NCBI RefSeq assembly: GCF_018224885.1
Contig: NZ_JAGTXB010000027.1
Coordinates: forward strand, 60,528-124,527
Source of the DNA: Chitinophaga hostae
Lineage (GTDB): Bacteria; Bacteroidota; Bacteroidia; Chitinophagales; Chitinophagaceae
Length of the DNA stretch: 64,000 nucleotides
Direction of reading: 5' to 3'
Shown here one piece after another: positions 25,988-35,198 of the stretch. How positions within the stretch are numbered: the stretch's first letter is position 1; each line of letters starts with the position of its first letter. The translations under genes were made by a program, and so were the position numbers. The notes under the pieces were generated by a model. That model did no database searches and was not told where the DNA came from. It saw only the letters and a program-made list of their open reading frames with translations.

Positions 25988-28141
25988 ATGCGTTCCACCA
26001 CTATCCACGTGCTTATTATTTCCACGTTATTGACAGCCTGTACTTCGCGCAGCAACAGGTACCTCCACTGGGAGGTATATGGAGGCAGCAAGGAAAATAT
26101 TCACTACAGCGCTTTAACACAACTTGATACCGGCAACGTTTCAAAGCTGAAAGTTGCCTGGGCTTACCATACCGGCGATGCAGAAGACATGACGCAGATA
26201 CAGGTGAACCCGGTGGTGGTGGATGAACGGTTATATGGCGTTTCTCCCAAACTGAAATTGTTTGCCGTAGATGCTGCTACCGGTAAGGAAGTATGGGTAT
26301 TTGATCCGGCACGCCCTTCGGGCGAAGTAAAAGGCAAGGGCTACTTCCAGTACAACGCTTGCCGGGGCGTTACTTTTTATGAAAATGAGGGCGGCGACCG
26401 CCGTATTTTTTATACTGCCGGTGCAAAGCTGTATTGTATTGATGCAGATAAAGGGCAGCCGGTGATGTCTTTTGGTGACAGCGGTTTTGTAGACCTGCAC
26501 CGCGATATGGGCCGTAACATGGACCAGTTGTACATTACATCCACTACACCCGGTATTATTTATAAAGACCTCATCATAACCGGCACCCGCGTGGCGGAAG
26601 AAGCAGGCGGCGCGCCGGGTTACATCAGGGCATACGATGTACACAGCGGAAAACTGAGATGGATTTTTCATACTATTCCTCAACCCGGCGAGACCGGCTA
26701 CGAATCCTGGGAAGACAAGGACGCCTGGCAGCATATGGGTGGAGCTAATGCCTGGGCAGGTTTTAGTTTGGATGAAGAAAAAGGTGTATTGTTTGCGCCC
26801 ATCGGATCTGCTTCCTACGATTTTTATGGCGGCAAACGCAAGGGCAGCAACCTCTTTGCCAACTGTGTGCTGGCGCTGGATGCGGCCACCGGTAAAAGGA
26901 TCTGGCATTTTCAAACGGTACATCATGATCTGTGGGATCGTGATCTGCCTACCGCACCTATGCTGGTGACGGTAAAAAAGGAAGGCAAAAAAGCAGATGC
27001 CATTGTGCAGGTCACTAAAACCGGCTTTATTTTTTTACTGGATAAAAGCAGCGGACAGCCATTGTACCCGGTTGCCGAAACACCGGTGCCTGCGGATACC
27101 GCGCTGCCGGGTGAGCAGGTATGGCCCACGCAGCCGGTACCCTCTTTTTTCAAGCCGTTTGTAAGGCAGGCATTGACAGAAGATAACCTGAACCGGCTGG
27201 TGCCCGACAGTTCATACCAGGACATCAGGACGAAACTGGCGGGTTATAAAACCGGTCGTCTTTTTATTCCGCCTTCCAGGCAGGGTACCGTTATTTTTCC
27301 CGGCTTTGACGGAGGCGCCGAGTGGGGCGGACCCGCAGCAGATCCGGAAACAGGCGTGTTGTACGTGAATGCCAGCGAGATGCCGTGGATACTCACCATG
27401 ATAGATGCGGAAGAGCAACATCCTCCGGTAAAGGAAACACAGCTGCAGGCAGGTAAACGCTTATACACTACTCATTGTATGGCCTGCCATGGACCGGAGC
27501 GAAAAGGCAGCAGTACTTTTCCTTCTCTCGTAAACATACAGCACAAATACAACGAAACAGCGTTTACCCAACTGGTAGATGCCGGCAGAAGAATGATGCC
27601 CGCCTTCAAACAGCTGGACAGGAGTGAAAAAAAAGCGCTGGCAGCTTTCATCCTCGATATTAAAGCAACACAACAAACACCGTTTGTGGCATCGCGTAAA
27701 AACGTGGATGCCTATACGAATTTACCATACCGCGCAACCGGTTATAATAAATTTTTAACGAAAGAAGGATACCCGGCGGTAGCGCCACCCTGGGGCACAC
27801 TGAGCGCCATTGATCTCAACACCGGCCAGCTGCTGTGGAAAGATACGCTGGGCGACTACCCGGAGCTGAAAGCAAAAGGTATTCACAGTGGTACCGAAAA
27901 TTATGGCGGCCCTGTGGTCACCGCCGGCGGACTATTGTTTATTGCCGCTACGGCCGACAGTAAGTTCAGGGCATTTAATAAAAGAACCGGGCAGCTGCTA
28001 TGGGAAACAACATTGCCCGCATGCGGTTTTGCTACTCCGGCGGTATACGAGGCCAATGGAAAACAGTATGTGGTGATTTCCTGCGGTGGTGGCAAGCTGG
28101 GGAAAAAATCAGGAGATACTTATATGGCATTCTCCCTTTAA
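25988..28141 (+). CDS. PQQ-dependent dehydrogenase with cytochrome c domain
   Basis: Exported quinoprotein that oxidises a sugar or alcohol. The N-terminus is a lipoprotein signal (LLTACTS), so it is probably membrane-anchored in the periplasm. The eight-bladed propeller is marked by repeats such as LFAVDAATGKEVWVFDP, VLALDAATGKRIWHFQT and LSAIDLNTGQLLWKDT. A cytochrome c haem site CMACH (Cys ~497, Cys ~500, His ~501) is inserted within the propeller sequence at ~485-560, the arrangement found in many Bacteroidota glucose-dehydrogenase-like enzymes. No PQQ synthesis genes are in the window. It is followed 39 bp later by a sugar isomerase-like gene. Confidence 0.93.
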   Translation: MRSTTIHVLIISTLLTACTSRSNRYLHWEVYGGSKENIHYSALTQLDTGNVSKLKVAWAYHTGDAEDMTQIQVNPVVVDERLYGVSPKLKLFAVDAATGKEVWVFDPARPSGEVKGKGYFQYNACRGVTFYENEGGDRRIFYTAGAKLYCIDADKGQPVMSFGDSGFVDLHRDMGRNMDQLYITSTTPGIIYKDLIITGTRVAEEAGGAPGYIRAYDVHSGKLRWIFHTIPQPGETGYESWEDKDAWQHMGGANAWAGFSLDEEKGVLFAPIGSASYDFYGGKRKGSNLFANCVLALDAATGKRIWHFQTVHHDLWDRDLPTAPMLVTVKKEGKKADAIVQVTKTGFIFLLDKSSGQPLYPVAETPVPADTALPGEQVWPTQPVPSFFKPFVRQALTEDNLNRLVPDSSYQDIRTKLAGYKTGRLFIPPSRQGTVIFPGFDGGAEWGGPAADPETGVLYVNASEMPWILTMIDAEEQHPPVKETQLQAGKRLYTTHCMACHGPERKGSSTFPSLVNIQHKYNETAFTQLVDAGRRMMPAFKQLDRSEKKALAAFILDIKATQQTPFVASRKNVDAYTNLPYRATGYNKFLTKEGYPAVAPPWGTLSAIDLNTGQLLWKDTLGDYPELKAKGIHSGTENYGGPVVTAGGLLFIAATADSKFRAFNKRTGQLLWETTLPACGFATPAVYEANGKQYVVISCGGGKLGKKSGDTYMAFSL

Positions 28142-28180
28142 ACGCAAATAACATCGTCAACATTTAAAATATCTTTTACT

Positions 28181-29095
28181 ATGAGTATCTCAAGAAGAAA
28201 TTTCCTGATGAAAGGTACCCTGGCGCTTGCCGGTACAGCACTGCTGTCGAAGGAATTGTTGGCCGCAGGCATGGCTAAGCCGGTGCTGGGTATACAATTG
28301 TATTCTATCCGCGACGATATGAAAAAAGATCCTTCCGGTACACTGAAACAATTGTCGGCCATGGGCTATAAAAACGTAGAACATGCCGGTTACGCCAACC
28401 GGAAATTCTACGGTTATTCCGCTGCTGATTTCAAAAAGCTGCTGGGCGACCTCGGTCTGTTAATGCCCAGCGGACATACCGTGATGCAAAAGAAACACTG
28501 GGACAGCGCAAAAAAAGATTTTACCGACGAATGGAAATATACGGTGGAAGATGCTGCTATCGTGGGCCAGCACTACGTGATCAGCCCGTGGCTGGATGAA
28601 AGTCTGCGTCAAAATTACGACGACTTCAAAGCTTACATGGACGTTTTTAATAAAAGCGGGGAGCTGTGCAAAAAGTCGGGGATGAAGTTTGGTTACCACA
28701 ACCATGATTTTGAATTCAGCCAGCAATTGAATGGAAAGAAAATTTTTGACCTGATCCTGCAAAATACGGATCCTTCGCTGGTAGCACAGCAGCTGGATAT
28801 TGGCAACATGTATCATGCAGGCGGCATTGCCCTCGATATCATTAAACAATACCCCGGCCGTTTTGAGCTGATGCACGTAAAAGATGAAATAAAGACCGAG
28901 AAAGGAGAGATGGGAGGCAAGTATGAAAGTACTGTACTGGGTAAAGGCATTATTCCCGTAAAAGAAGTCATTGATCTCGGTAAAAAATCGGGCGGTACCC
29001 GTCATTTTATTATTGAGCAGGAGTCCTACCAGGGACAGGCGCCGCTGGACGCTGTTCGCGCTGATTTGCAGGTGATGAAGAAATGGGGATACTAA
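28181..29095 (+). CDS. Sugar phosphate isomerase/epimerase-like TIM-barrel protein, Tat-exported
   Basis: A 304-residue xylose-isomerase-like TIM barrel (AP-endonuclease 2 superfamily). The N-terminus has a twin-arginine motif SRRNFLMKG and hydrophobic stretch (ALAGTALLSKELLAAG), so it should be exported folded with its metal. Metal-binding residues are suggested by YHNHDFEF, QLDIGNMYHAG, MHVKDE and FIIEQES. It follows the PQQ dehydrogenase closely, so the pair may process an oxidised sugar in the periplasm. The specific reaction is not identifiable. Confidence 0.9.
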   Translation: MSISRRNFLMKGTLALAGTALLSKELLAAGMAKPVLGIQLYSIRDDMKKDPSGTLKQLSAMGYKNVEHAGYANRKFYGYSAADFKKLLGDLGLLMPSGHTVMQKKHWDSAKKDFTDEWKYTVEDAAIVGQHYVISPWLDESLRQNYDDFKAYMDVFNKSGELCKKSGMKFGYHNHDFEFSQQLNGKKIFDLILQNTDPSLVAQQLDIGNMYHAGGIALDIIKQYPGRFELMHVKDEIKTEKGEMGGKYESTVLGKGIIPVKEVIDLGKKSGGTRHFIIEQESYQGQAPLDAVRADLQVMKKWGY

Positions 29096-29113
29096 ACGGT
29101 AAATAACAACCCG

Positions 29114-29461
29114 ATGAAATTGTTCACAACATTGGCGGTCATAGCTACGCTATGGCTGCCAATGTTGCTGTATGCACAGCTGGAAAGGAACCGGGGCCAC
29201 CCGTTAACGTAAATGATTACACGAACGGGGCCCCCTTTGGGGTGATGGGGCTTACAGGCAATGTGGCAGTGGACAGATGAATATACGGATGCGCATACAC
29301 GCTCCGTGATATTAAAAGGAGGCAGTTATTATCATCCGCAAACATCCCACTGGTATTTTCCACAGGCGTAGCAACTGCCGCAGCATGGCAAATACCTGCT
29401 GATGTCGCCGGGCATGGACCGCGCCGCTACATTAGGATTTCGTTGCATAGTAGATAAATGA
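29114..29461 (+). pseudogene. Decayed formylglycine-generating-enzyme-like (SUMF1 fold) gene
   Basis: A remnant in three pieces. An ATG at 29114 encodes a signal peptide (MKLFTTLAVIATLWLPMLLY) but stops at 29212. From 29200, in another frame, comes VNVNDYTNGAPFGVMGLTGNV. Where the family motif would read GNVWQWTDEY a two-base loss (GTGTGG to GTGG, about 29263) shifts to the frame WQWTDEYTD, LKGGSYY, WYFPQA. A TAG then replaces the expected Tyr codon, and the tail ends LGFRCIVDK before TGA at 29461. Most of the FGE domain between signal and C-terminus is missing. The large deletion, frameshift and nonsense codon show it is dead. It sits between the isomerase and SGNH genes. Confidence 0.85.
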
Positions 29462-29551
29462 TAACGCTTTATTGCGGGAAGCGATTCCTTTTTGTATTTT
29501 ATGCCCCGTTAGCGCAAAGTCGCAAATGTTGCGTTGCTATTTTAATACCTG

Positions 29552-31342
29552 ATGAAAAATATCCGACTTATGAAAAGGAAATTGGTTTCCGGAGTGGCTG
29601 TCTTGTTGTTTTTAATGAATGTATGCGCCGCCCAGGCGCCCCGTGTTTTTAAATCATGGGTACCTGCTGAAGATAATACCGTGTATGCGCTGGAAGGACA
29701 GGGCTGGAAAGACGGACTGGATCTGTATTACGACCGGCTGCCTCAGCGGGCGGAAGATAAGGTGCGCACCGCGGTATGGAATTTATCGGGTAACAGCGCA
29801 GGGCTTAGTTTACGTTTCAGAACCGATGCCGATGAAATTGTAGTGAAATATACGGTCAGAGGCGTGTTGGCGATGCCGCATATGCCGGCTACCGGTGTAA
29901 GCGGCGTGGATATGTACGCCAAAAGTATCGATGGAAAATGGATGTGGTGCGCCGGTAAATATAATTTTAACGACACCATTGTGTACCGCTTCTCCAACCT
30001 GAACAAATACGATCAGCATGTAAAAAATACCGATTATACATTGTATCTCCCCCTGTACAACTCCGTAAAATGGTTGTCGGTGGAGGTGCCGGAAGAAAGC
30101 CTGTTTAAGCCGCTGCCGGTGCGTAAAGCTGCGCCAATAGTAATATACGGAACTTCCATAGCGCAGGGCGCCTGCGCTTCCCGTCCGGGTATGGCCTGGA
30201 CCAATATCCTGGAGCGTAAAATGGAAAGACCGGTGATCAACCTCGGCTTTTCCGGCAATGGCCGGCTTGAAAAAGAAGTGGTGGACTTTGTGACTGAAAT
30301 AGATGCCAGCGTATATGTATTGGATTGTTTGCCTAATCTTATTGGTAAAGAATACAGGGGGGCGGAACTGAAAAAACGCATTACCGAAACGGTGAAGCAG
30401 CTGCAACGCACACATCCGGATGTACCGGTGCTGCTTACCGCCCACGACGGGTACAGTAATGATGAAACCAGCGCGGCGGCGAAAGAATCTTACGAGCAGG
30501 TGAATGCTACCCTGCAGGAAGTGGTGGACTCTATGTGGAAGGCAGGCGTGAAGCATATCAGTTTGCTGACCAAAGAAGAAATAGGGCAGGACCTGGAAAG
30601 CATGGTGGATGGCACGCATCCGACCGACCTGGGCATGATGAAGTACGCCGATGCCTATACGAAAAAGCTGAAAAGCATCCTGAATGAAACCGGCGGCAAT
30701 ACGGTCACGACTACACCGGTTACCCAGCGCAGGGATGCTGCCACATACGACTGGGAAACCAGGCACCAGGAAGTGCTGGCGTATAACAAAACACATCGCC
30801 CGAAAGTGGTATTTATAGGTAATTCGATCACTCATTTCTGGGGCGGCAACCCGGAAGCCAGGGTGAAAAATGGCAGCCTGTCCTGGGAGAAATACTTTGA
30901 ACCAAAACGCGCGGTGAACATGGGCTTTGGCTGGGACCGCGTGGAAAATGTGTTGTGGCGGGTACAACATGGCGAACTGGATGGCATTTCGCCCGGCTAT
31001 ATTGTATTGATGATTGGCACCAACAACCTACAGCTAAACAGCGACACGGAGATTGTAGATGGATTGAAATACCTGTTACAAACCATCCGTACCAAACAAC
31101 CTGATGCACAGATCCTGTTGATGGGCATCCTGCCGCGCAGGAATATGGAAGAGCGGGTAGCAAGAATAAACCGGTTAATAGCCGCCATCCCCGGTGAAAA
31201 AATACAGTTCCTGGATGCCGGTAAATTATTCCTGAAGCCGGATGGAAAAATTGAAGAACATCTTTTCTCTGACGGGCTGCATCCCAACCAGGAAGGGTAC
31301 GAAGGACTGGGAGCCCTGATCAGTCAGTACCTGAAGAAGTAG
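29552..31342 (+). CDS. Exported protein with two SGNH/GDSL hydrolase domains
   Basis: A 596-residue exported carbohydrate-esterase-like protein; the signal peptide is KLVSGVAVLLFLMNVCAAQ, and ATG 29570 is an alternative start. A beta-sandwich N-terminal domain (WKDGLDLYYDRLP) is of the type preceding SGNH lipases. The first SGNH domain has GTSIAQGACASRPG in place of GDS, GFSGNGR, and DGTHPTDLG with the Asp/His pair. The second, after ~residue 400, has FIGNSITHFWGG, GWDRVENVLWR, IGTNNL and DGLHPNQEG. Both look catalytically complete. The likely role is deacetylation of glycans. Confidence 0.9.
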   Translation: MKNIRLMKRKLVSGVAVLLFLMNVCAAQAPRVFKSWVPAEDNTVYALEGQGWKDGLDLYYDRLPQRAEDKVRTAVWNLSGNSAGLSLRFRTDADEIVVKYTVRGVLAMPHMPATGVSGVDMYAKSIDGKWMWCAGKYNFNDTIVYRFSNLNKYDQHVKNTDYTLYLPLYNSVKWLSVEVPEESLFKPLPVRKAAPIVIYGTSIAQGACASRPGMAWTNILERKMERPVINLGFSGNGRLEKEVVDFVTEIDASVYVLDCLPNLIGKEYRGAELKKRITETVKQLQRTHPDVPVLLTAHDGYSNDETSAAAKESYEQVNATLQEVVDSMWKAGVKHISLLTKEEIGQDLESMVDGTHPTDLGMMKYADAYTKKLKSILNETGGNTVTTTPVTQRRDAATYDWETRHQEVLAYNKTHRPKVVFIGNSITHFWGGNPEARVKNGSLSWEKYFEPKRAVNMGFGWDRVENVLWRVQHGELDGISPGYIVLMIGTNNLQLNSDTEIVDGLKYLLQTIRTKQPDAQILLMGILPRRNMEERVARINRLIAAIPGEKIQFLDAGKLFLKPDGKIEEHLFSDGLHPNQEGYEGLGALISQYLKK

Positions 31343-31347
31343 GTTAT

Positions 31348-31551
31348 GGAGCGCCTTCGGCGCTTGTCTTTGGGCAGGATTAAAATGATTAAGATGATTA
31401 AAGTGATTTAGTTTTTTTATCTAACAGGTTTTTATCTTATTGCCGAATATCGTCAGAAAAGAGATAAGCATCTTTCAAGAAAAGGAATAAAATCAGTATA
31501 ATCATCTTAATCATTTTAATCCTGCCCAAAGACAAGCGCCGAAGGCGCTCC
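31348..31551. repeat. Long hairpin element with 9-bp GATT units and GC caps, copy 2
   Basis: A 204-bp element with perfect 53-bp terminal arms (31348-31400 and 31499-31551) around a 98-bp centre. Each arm begins with its own small hairpin AGCGCC-TTC-GGCGCT, then continues into 9-bp units (from 31378: GATTAAAAT, GATTAAGAT, GATTAAAGT). The sequence is related to the element at 17271-17464, without its inner long stem. It lies exactly between the convergent SGNH and LytTR stops (31342 and 31556). No ORF lies inside. A bidirectional terminator or miniature mobile repeat are both possible. Confidence 0.85.
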
Positions 31552-31555
31552 CTCG

Positions 31556-32314
31556 CTATTCTTCCCTTCCTTCGAGCCAGTTTTTGAATTCAGTAACCCT
31601 TTCACGGCTAATAATAACATCAGTATCAACATCGGGTGCTAATTGAAGAATTAACCTGCTATTGTAGTAGGTGGTGATTTTTTTGATGGCATCTATATGA
31701 ATAATAAACTGCCGGTTTATGCGAAAAAACTGGTGTTTATCCAGCAGCTTCTCAATCTGATCGAGCGAGTAGTCCAGTGGCACCCGTTGATGGGCAGCCG
31801 TAGTGGCCCAGGTGGTACCTTTGGCAAACTGCAGCCAGGCAATATCGCGGGCTTTTACATAGATCAGCTGGTTGTTGATCCGCCCTATAAACCGGGTACT
31901 GTCGCGGCGCAGGAACTCTTCTGCAATCCGGCTGATATCCACTGTGTAGTTATTGGCGGGTCTGAACTGTTCATACTTTTTGAGCGCGTTACGCAGTTCT
32001 TCCTGGTCGATGGGCTTCATCAGGTAATCGATACTGTTTACCTTGAAAGCCTGCAGTGCAAAGCCATCATAGGCCGTAGTGAAAATGATGGGAGTGCGTA
32101 CTTTTGTTTTATTGAATAGCTCAAAGCAATTGCCATCAGACAATTGTATGTCCATCATCATCAGGTCTACCGGCTGTTTTGTTTCCATCCATTTCAGGCC
32201 TTCTTCCACCGATTCTATTACGGCAACAACGTCAATGTCCGGATTGCATTTGTGGAGCAGCTGTGTAAGACGCTCGGCATTATGCATTTCGTCTTCAAAA
32301 ATTACTATTCTCAT
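31556..32314 (-). CDS. LytTR-family response regulator
   Basis: A 252-residue regulator from the ATG at 32314 (MRIVIFEDEMHNAE), chosen because it overlaps the upstream kinase stop by four bases (ATGA); the open frame runs further back to 32365. The receiver domain has phospho-Asp in DLMMMDIQLSDG and Lys in YLMKPIDQ. The LytTR DNA-binding domain is at the C-terminus (FFRINRQFIIHIDAIKKI, VISRERVTEFKNWL). It is the last gene of a five-gene operon beginning with the START protein. Confidence 0.92.
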   Translation of the reverse strand: MRIVIFEDEMHNAERLTQLLHKCNPDIDVVAVIESVEEGLKWMETKQPVDLMMMDIQLSDGNCFELFNKTKVRTPIIFTTAYDGFALQAFKVNSIDYLMKPIDQEELRNALKKYEQFRPANNYTVDISRIAEEFLRRDSTRFIGRINNQLIYVKARDIAWLQFAKGTTWATTAAHQRVPLDYSLDQIEKLLDKHQFFRINRQFIIHIDAIKKITTYYNSRLILQLAPDVDTDVIISRERVTEFKNWLEGREE

Positions 32315-33387
32315 GAGGAGGTGATAATGGGTAGTTTTACAATGAACATATCTTCCGTCTGACAAATATCTATGTTGCTGTTGCTGATCAGTGCATATCG
32401 TTTCTGAATATTTTCAAGGCCTATGCCGGATGATATTTCCGGGTTGGCTTTCAGCCGTACATGATTAGATACGACGAGGAAATTTCCTTCGCTTTTTATG
32501 GTGATCAGCAAAGGATCCTGTGCCGAAAAGCGATTGTGTTTTATGGCATTTTCTATCAGCATCTGTAAAGTAACCGGTGGTATCATCCCTTTTGTTTTTA
32601 CTTTTTCAGAGATGTCGGTAATGAACTGTATGCTTTGCTGGTGGCGGATGCGGATCAGGAAAAGATATGCATCCAGGAAATCCAGCTCTGTTTGTACAGG
32701 TACCAGGTTTTCAAATTTTTTGTCGAGAATATACCGGTAGGTCTTTGCCAGCTGTGTAATGTAATCGGCCGACAGGTCGGGGCTCTTATACACGAGGTTG
32801 GTGAGTACGCTCAGCGAATTAAAAAAGAAATGGGGATCTATCTGGTTGCGCAGTGCATCGTATTGTGCCTGGATATTTTCCCGCATCAGTCTTTCTGTTT
32901 GCAGCTGGTACTCCTTCCAGCCGGAATAGTAAAACACGATCCCGTTAAAAGTTAGGATCAGCAGGTAAAACATAAAAATGCCAAAGTTCAGGTCATAGCT
33001 GAATGCACGGAAACTATCCCAGGCTTCATAACGGTTAAACAGCAATATATCTGACCCGCCATAAAAAAAACCAAACAGGAAAGCCACCAGCATACCATAG
33101 AGGAGCAGGCTGCTGCACAACACTACCAACCGGCCGGAAGTGCTTTTGGCGGCAGTTTTTCTTTCGATGGTACGGGCCAGCCGTGCGGCGCCTTCCCAGG
33201 CCAGCAGCCCAAAGATCACATAGAACAGGCTGAACAGCTGTCCGCGGAGATCAAACATCTGCAGTCCTTTTATAAAACTATGGTCAAAGGATTTGAAGAT
33301 GGTACTGAATGTATAGAGGATCAGGATCCGCGACAGATACAGAAATACTTTACTGGAAAACAATTTTTCGTTCTCTTGAAAATTCAT
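32311..33387 (-). CDS. LytS-like sensor histidine kinase
   Basis: A 358-residue membrane sensor with four hydrophobic segments in the first ~160 residues. A PF06580-type kinase core has phospho-His in NQIDPHFFFNSLSVLTNLVY, N box VTLQMLIENAIKHN and G box SSGIGLENIQKRY. No external sensing domain is visible. It starts 18 bp after the extended SDR gene and overlaps the LytTR gene, so the signalling pair is expressed with the lipid/redox genes upstream. Confidence 0.92.
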   Translation of the reverse strand: MNFQENEKLFSSKVFLYLSRILILYTFSTIFKSFDHSFIKGLQMFDLRGQLFSLFYVIFGLLAWEGAARLARTIERKTAAKSTSGRLVVLCSSLLLYGMLVAFLFGFFYGGSDILLFNRYEAWDSFRAFSYDLNFGIFMFYLLILTFNGIVFYYSGWKEYQLQTERLMRENIQAQYDALRNQIDPHFFFNSLSVLTNLVYKSPDLSADYITQLAKTYRYILDKKFENLVPVQTELDFLDAYLFLIRIRHQQSIQFITDISEKVKTKGMIPPVTLQMLIENAIKHNRFSAQDPLLITIKSEGNFLVVSNHVRLKANPEISSGIGLENIQKRYALISNSNIDICQTEDMFIVKLPIITSS

Positions 33388-33405
33388 CGGGCCGATTGTG
33401 TATTA

Positions 33406-34380
33406 CTAAAAGTAGTTATTTTCCTTAAACCATGTTAACGCACCGGAAACGGCCGCTTCTACCGGTGTGTAGCGGAGCTGTAGTTCCCGCTCTGATTTTT
33501 TGCCGGAGTAATAGTTATCGAGGCACAGCATATAAGCAGTGCTGTAATTTAATTTTCCGGAGATACCCGGCAGTGAGCCGATCATACCACCGATTTTAAG
33601 AACGAACCTGGGTATCCTGATCAGTAGTTGCCGTTTGCCGGAGATCTTTTTCAGCAGCCTGAAAAACTCGCCATAGGTGAGGTTTTGGCCGGCCAGTAAA
33701 TAGCAGTCGCCCATTTTACCCTTTTCAAGGGCGTTGATAATGCCTTTGCATACATCTTTGATATATACAAAATTTTTCCCTCCCGGGGGATAGAACAGGA
33801 GCCGGTGTTTTAGTCCGTAGAGGATCAGTTTCCCGGAGCTGGGCTTTACATCATTGGGGCCAATCATAAACGTGGGATTGACCACAATAGCGGGCAGTTG
33901 CCGGGCAGCCACCTGTTCCAGTATATATTGCTGGGCGAGATATTTACTGTTGATATAGCCTGAATTGGCGTTGAACAGGGTAAACCCGTTCAGCTCATTG
34001 CCCGGGTTGTTTTTATTTCCCGGGCCAATGGTGTTGGCCGTGCTTACATAAATAAGCTTTTGCACCTGGTGGACCAGGCAGGCGTTGGCAATATGCCGGG
34101 TGGCGATAAAGTTGGCTTTTTCGTATTCGGCAAAGGAAATGCCCCATTGTTCGGTGATACAGGCGGCGTGTATCACCATGTCGCAACCTTTTACCGCGTC
34201 GTTTACATGATCGCTGTTGTCGATATGGCCAAAGAAAACCTCGCAGGGGATATCTGCAATGCCTTTCATATCGGCGGCAGGTCTTATCATGATCTTGATA
34301 TCATATCCCATCCTGTACAGTTCCCGGGTAAGATTGGACCCGAGAAAGCCATTGGCGCCGGTGATCAGTACTTTTTTCAT
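33406..34380 (-). CDS. Extended short-chain dehydrogenase/epimerase (NAD-dependent)
   Basis: A 324-residue Rossmann-fold protein. The nucleotide motif is TGANGFLGSNL; the active site has STAN and the YxxxK pair in SGYINSKYLAQQ. The fold resembles the 3-beta-hydroxysteroid dehydrogenase / dihydroflavonol reductase-like branch of NAD-dependent epimerases. It lies 9 bp after a classical SDR and downstream of a START-domain protein, pointing to a hydrophobic or lipid-like substrate. The reaction is unassigned. Confidence 0.88.
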   Translation of the reverse strand: MKKVLITGANGFLGSNLTRELYRMGYDIKIMIRPAADMKGIADIPCEVFFGHIDNSDHVNDAVKGCDMVIHAACITEQWGISFAEYEKANFIATRHIANACLVHQVQKLIYVSTANTIGPGNKNNPGNELNGFTLFNANSGYINSKYLAQQYILEQVAARQLPAIVVNPTFMIGPNDVKPSSGKLILYGLKHRLLFYPPGGKNFVYIKDVCKGIINALEKGKMGDCYLLAGQNLTYGEFFRLLKKISGKRQLLIRIPRFVLKIGGMIGSLPGISGKLNYSTAYMLCLDNYYSGKKSERELQLRYTPVEAAVSGALTWFKENNYF

Positions 34381-34389
34381 GTGCTTGTT

Positions 34390-35193
34390 TTATACAGATA
34401 ATGCGAAAGGGATTTCTTTTTTTACTTCCCTGGAAACAATTTTCATTTTCAGCGACAAAGGCAGCAGTTGCATCAGTGCATGATTAATTTTATTCATCAG
34501 GCCGGGAATGATAACGGGATAGCCGGCGAGTGTGCCTTTCAGGGCTATCCTGGCTATTTCCGGGGTGGGCAGCAGTCCCATTTTTCCTTTTAATCCCTGG
34601 CTGATGATCCTGCGGGAGGTATGGGAGTTGGTCATGATAGGGCCGGGGTATATTACGCTGACCGACAACCCCGTGGAGGCCAGTTCTTCTTTCAGCCCGA
34701 GAAAGAAGGAAGAAATAAATGCCTTTGACGCGGGGTATACCGTTTTATAGGCGATGGGCGTAAAGGCGGCCATACTGGCGATGTTCATGATATAACTTTG
34801 TTTATGCCGCAACAGGTGCGGGATGAGCAGATGTGTCAGCAGCACGGTACTTCTTACGTTGAGCATGATAATATCGTCTATCCGTTCCAGTGAGGTATCG
34901 GTAATGGAAGAGGTGCCACCCACGCCGGCGTTGTTGATGAGAAAATCGATGGCGTATTGTGCAGTGATAACGCTCAGCCTGGATTTAAGTATTTCGCTGT
35001 TAGACAGGTCAAATTCAAACACTTTTACGCTCACCTGGTATTCGAGTTCCAGGTTGTGTGCAATGGACTGCAGATTGCCTCCCGGCAGGGCAATCAGGAT
35101 GATGTTGTGGCCTTTTCTGGCGCATTGGATGGCGAATTCTTTGCCCAGCCCGGAGCTGGCGCCTGTGATCAGCGTGTAGGTATTGTGCGGCAT
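34390..35193 (-). CDS. Classical short-chain dehydrogenase/reductase (SDR)
   Basis: A 267-residue NAD(P)-dependent oxidoreductase. The cofactor motif is TGASSGLGKE, with NNAG at LINNAGVG, catalytic Ser in NIASMAAF and the YxxxK pair in VYPASKAFISS. The C-terminus continues into an amphipathic stretch (LMNKINHALMQLLPLSLKMK), suggesting membrane association as in lipid-acting SDRs. It begins 5 bp after the START gene. Confidence 0.9.
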   Translation of the reverse strand: MPHNTYTLITGASSGLGKEFAIQCARKGHNIILIALPGGNLQSIAHNLELEYQVSVKVFEFDLSNSEILKSRLSVITAQYAIDFLINNAGVGGTSSITDTSLERIDDIIMLNVRSTVLLTHLLIPHLLRHKQSYIMNIASMAAFTPIAYKTVYPASKAFISSFFLGLKEELASTGLSVSVIYPGPIMTNSHTSRRIISQGLKGKMGLLPTPEIARIALKGTLAGYPVIIPGLMNKINHALMQLLPLSLKMKIVSREVKKEIPFALSV

Positions 35194-35198
35194 AACAT

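Noticed and set aside
29810..30970. A 386-codon minus-strand open frame opposite the SGNH protein
   Set aside because: Its translation is rich in His, Phe and Arg without motifs, typical of an antisense shadow of a GC-balanced real gene.
17271..31551. Reading the two long hairpins as a CRISPR array or as an IS element
   Set aside because: There are no spaced identical repeats with unique spacers, no cas genes and no transposase; the arms are inverted, not direct.
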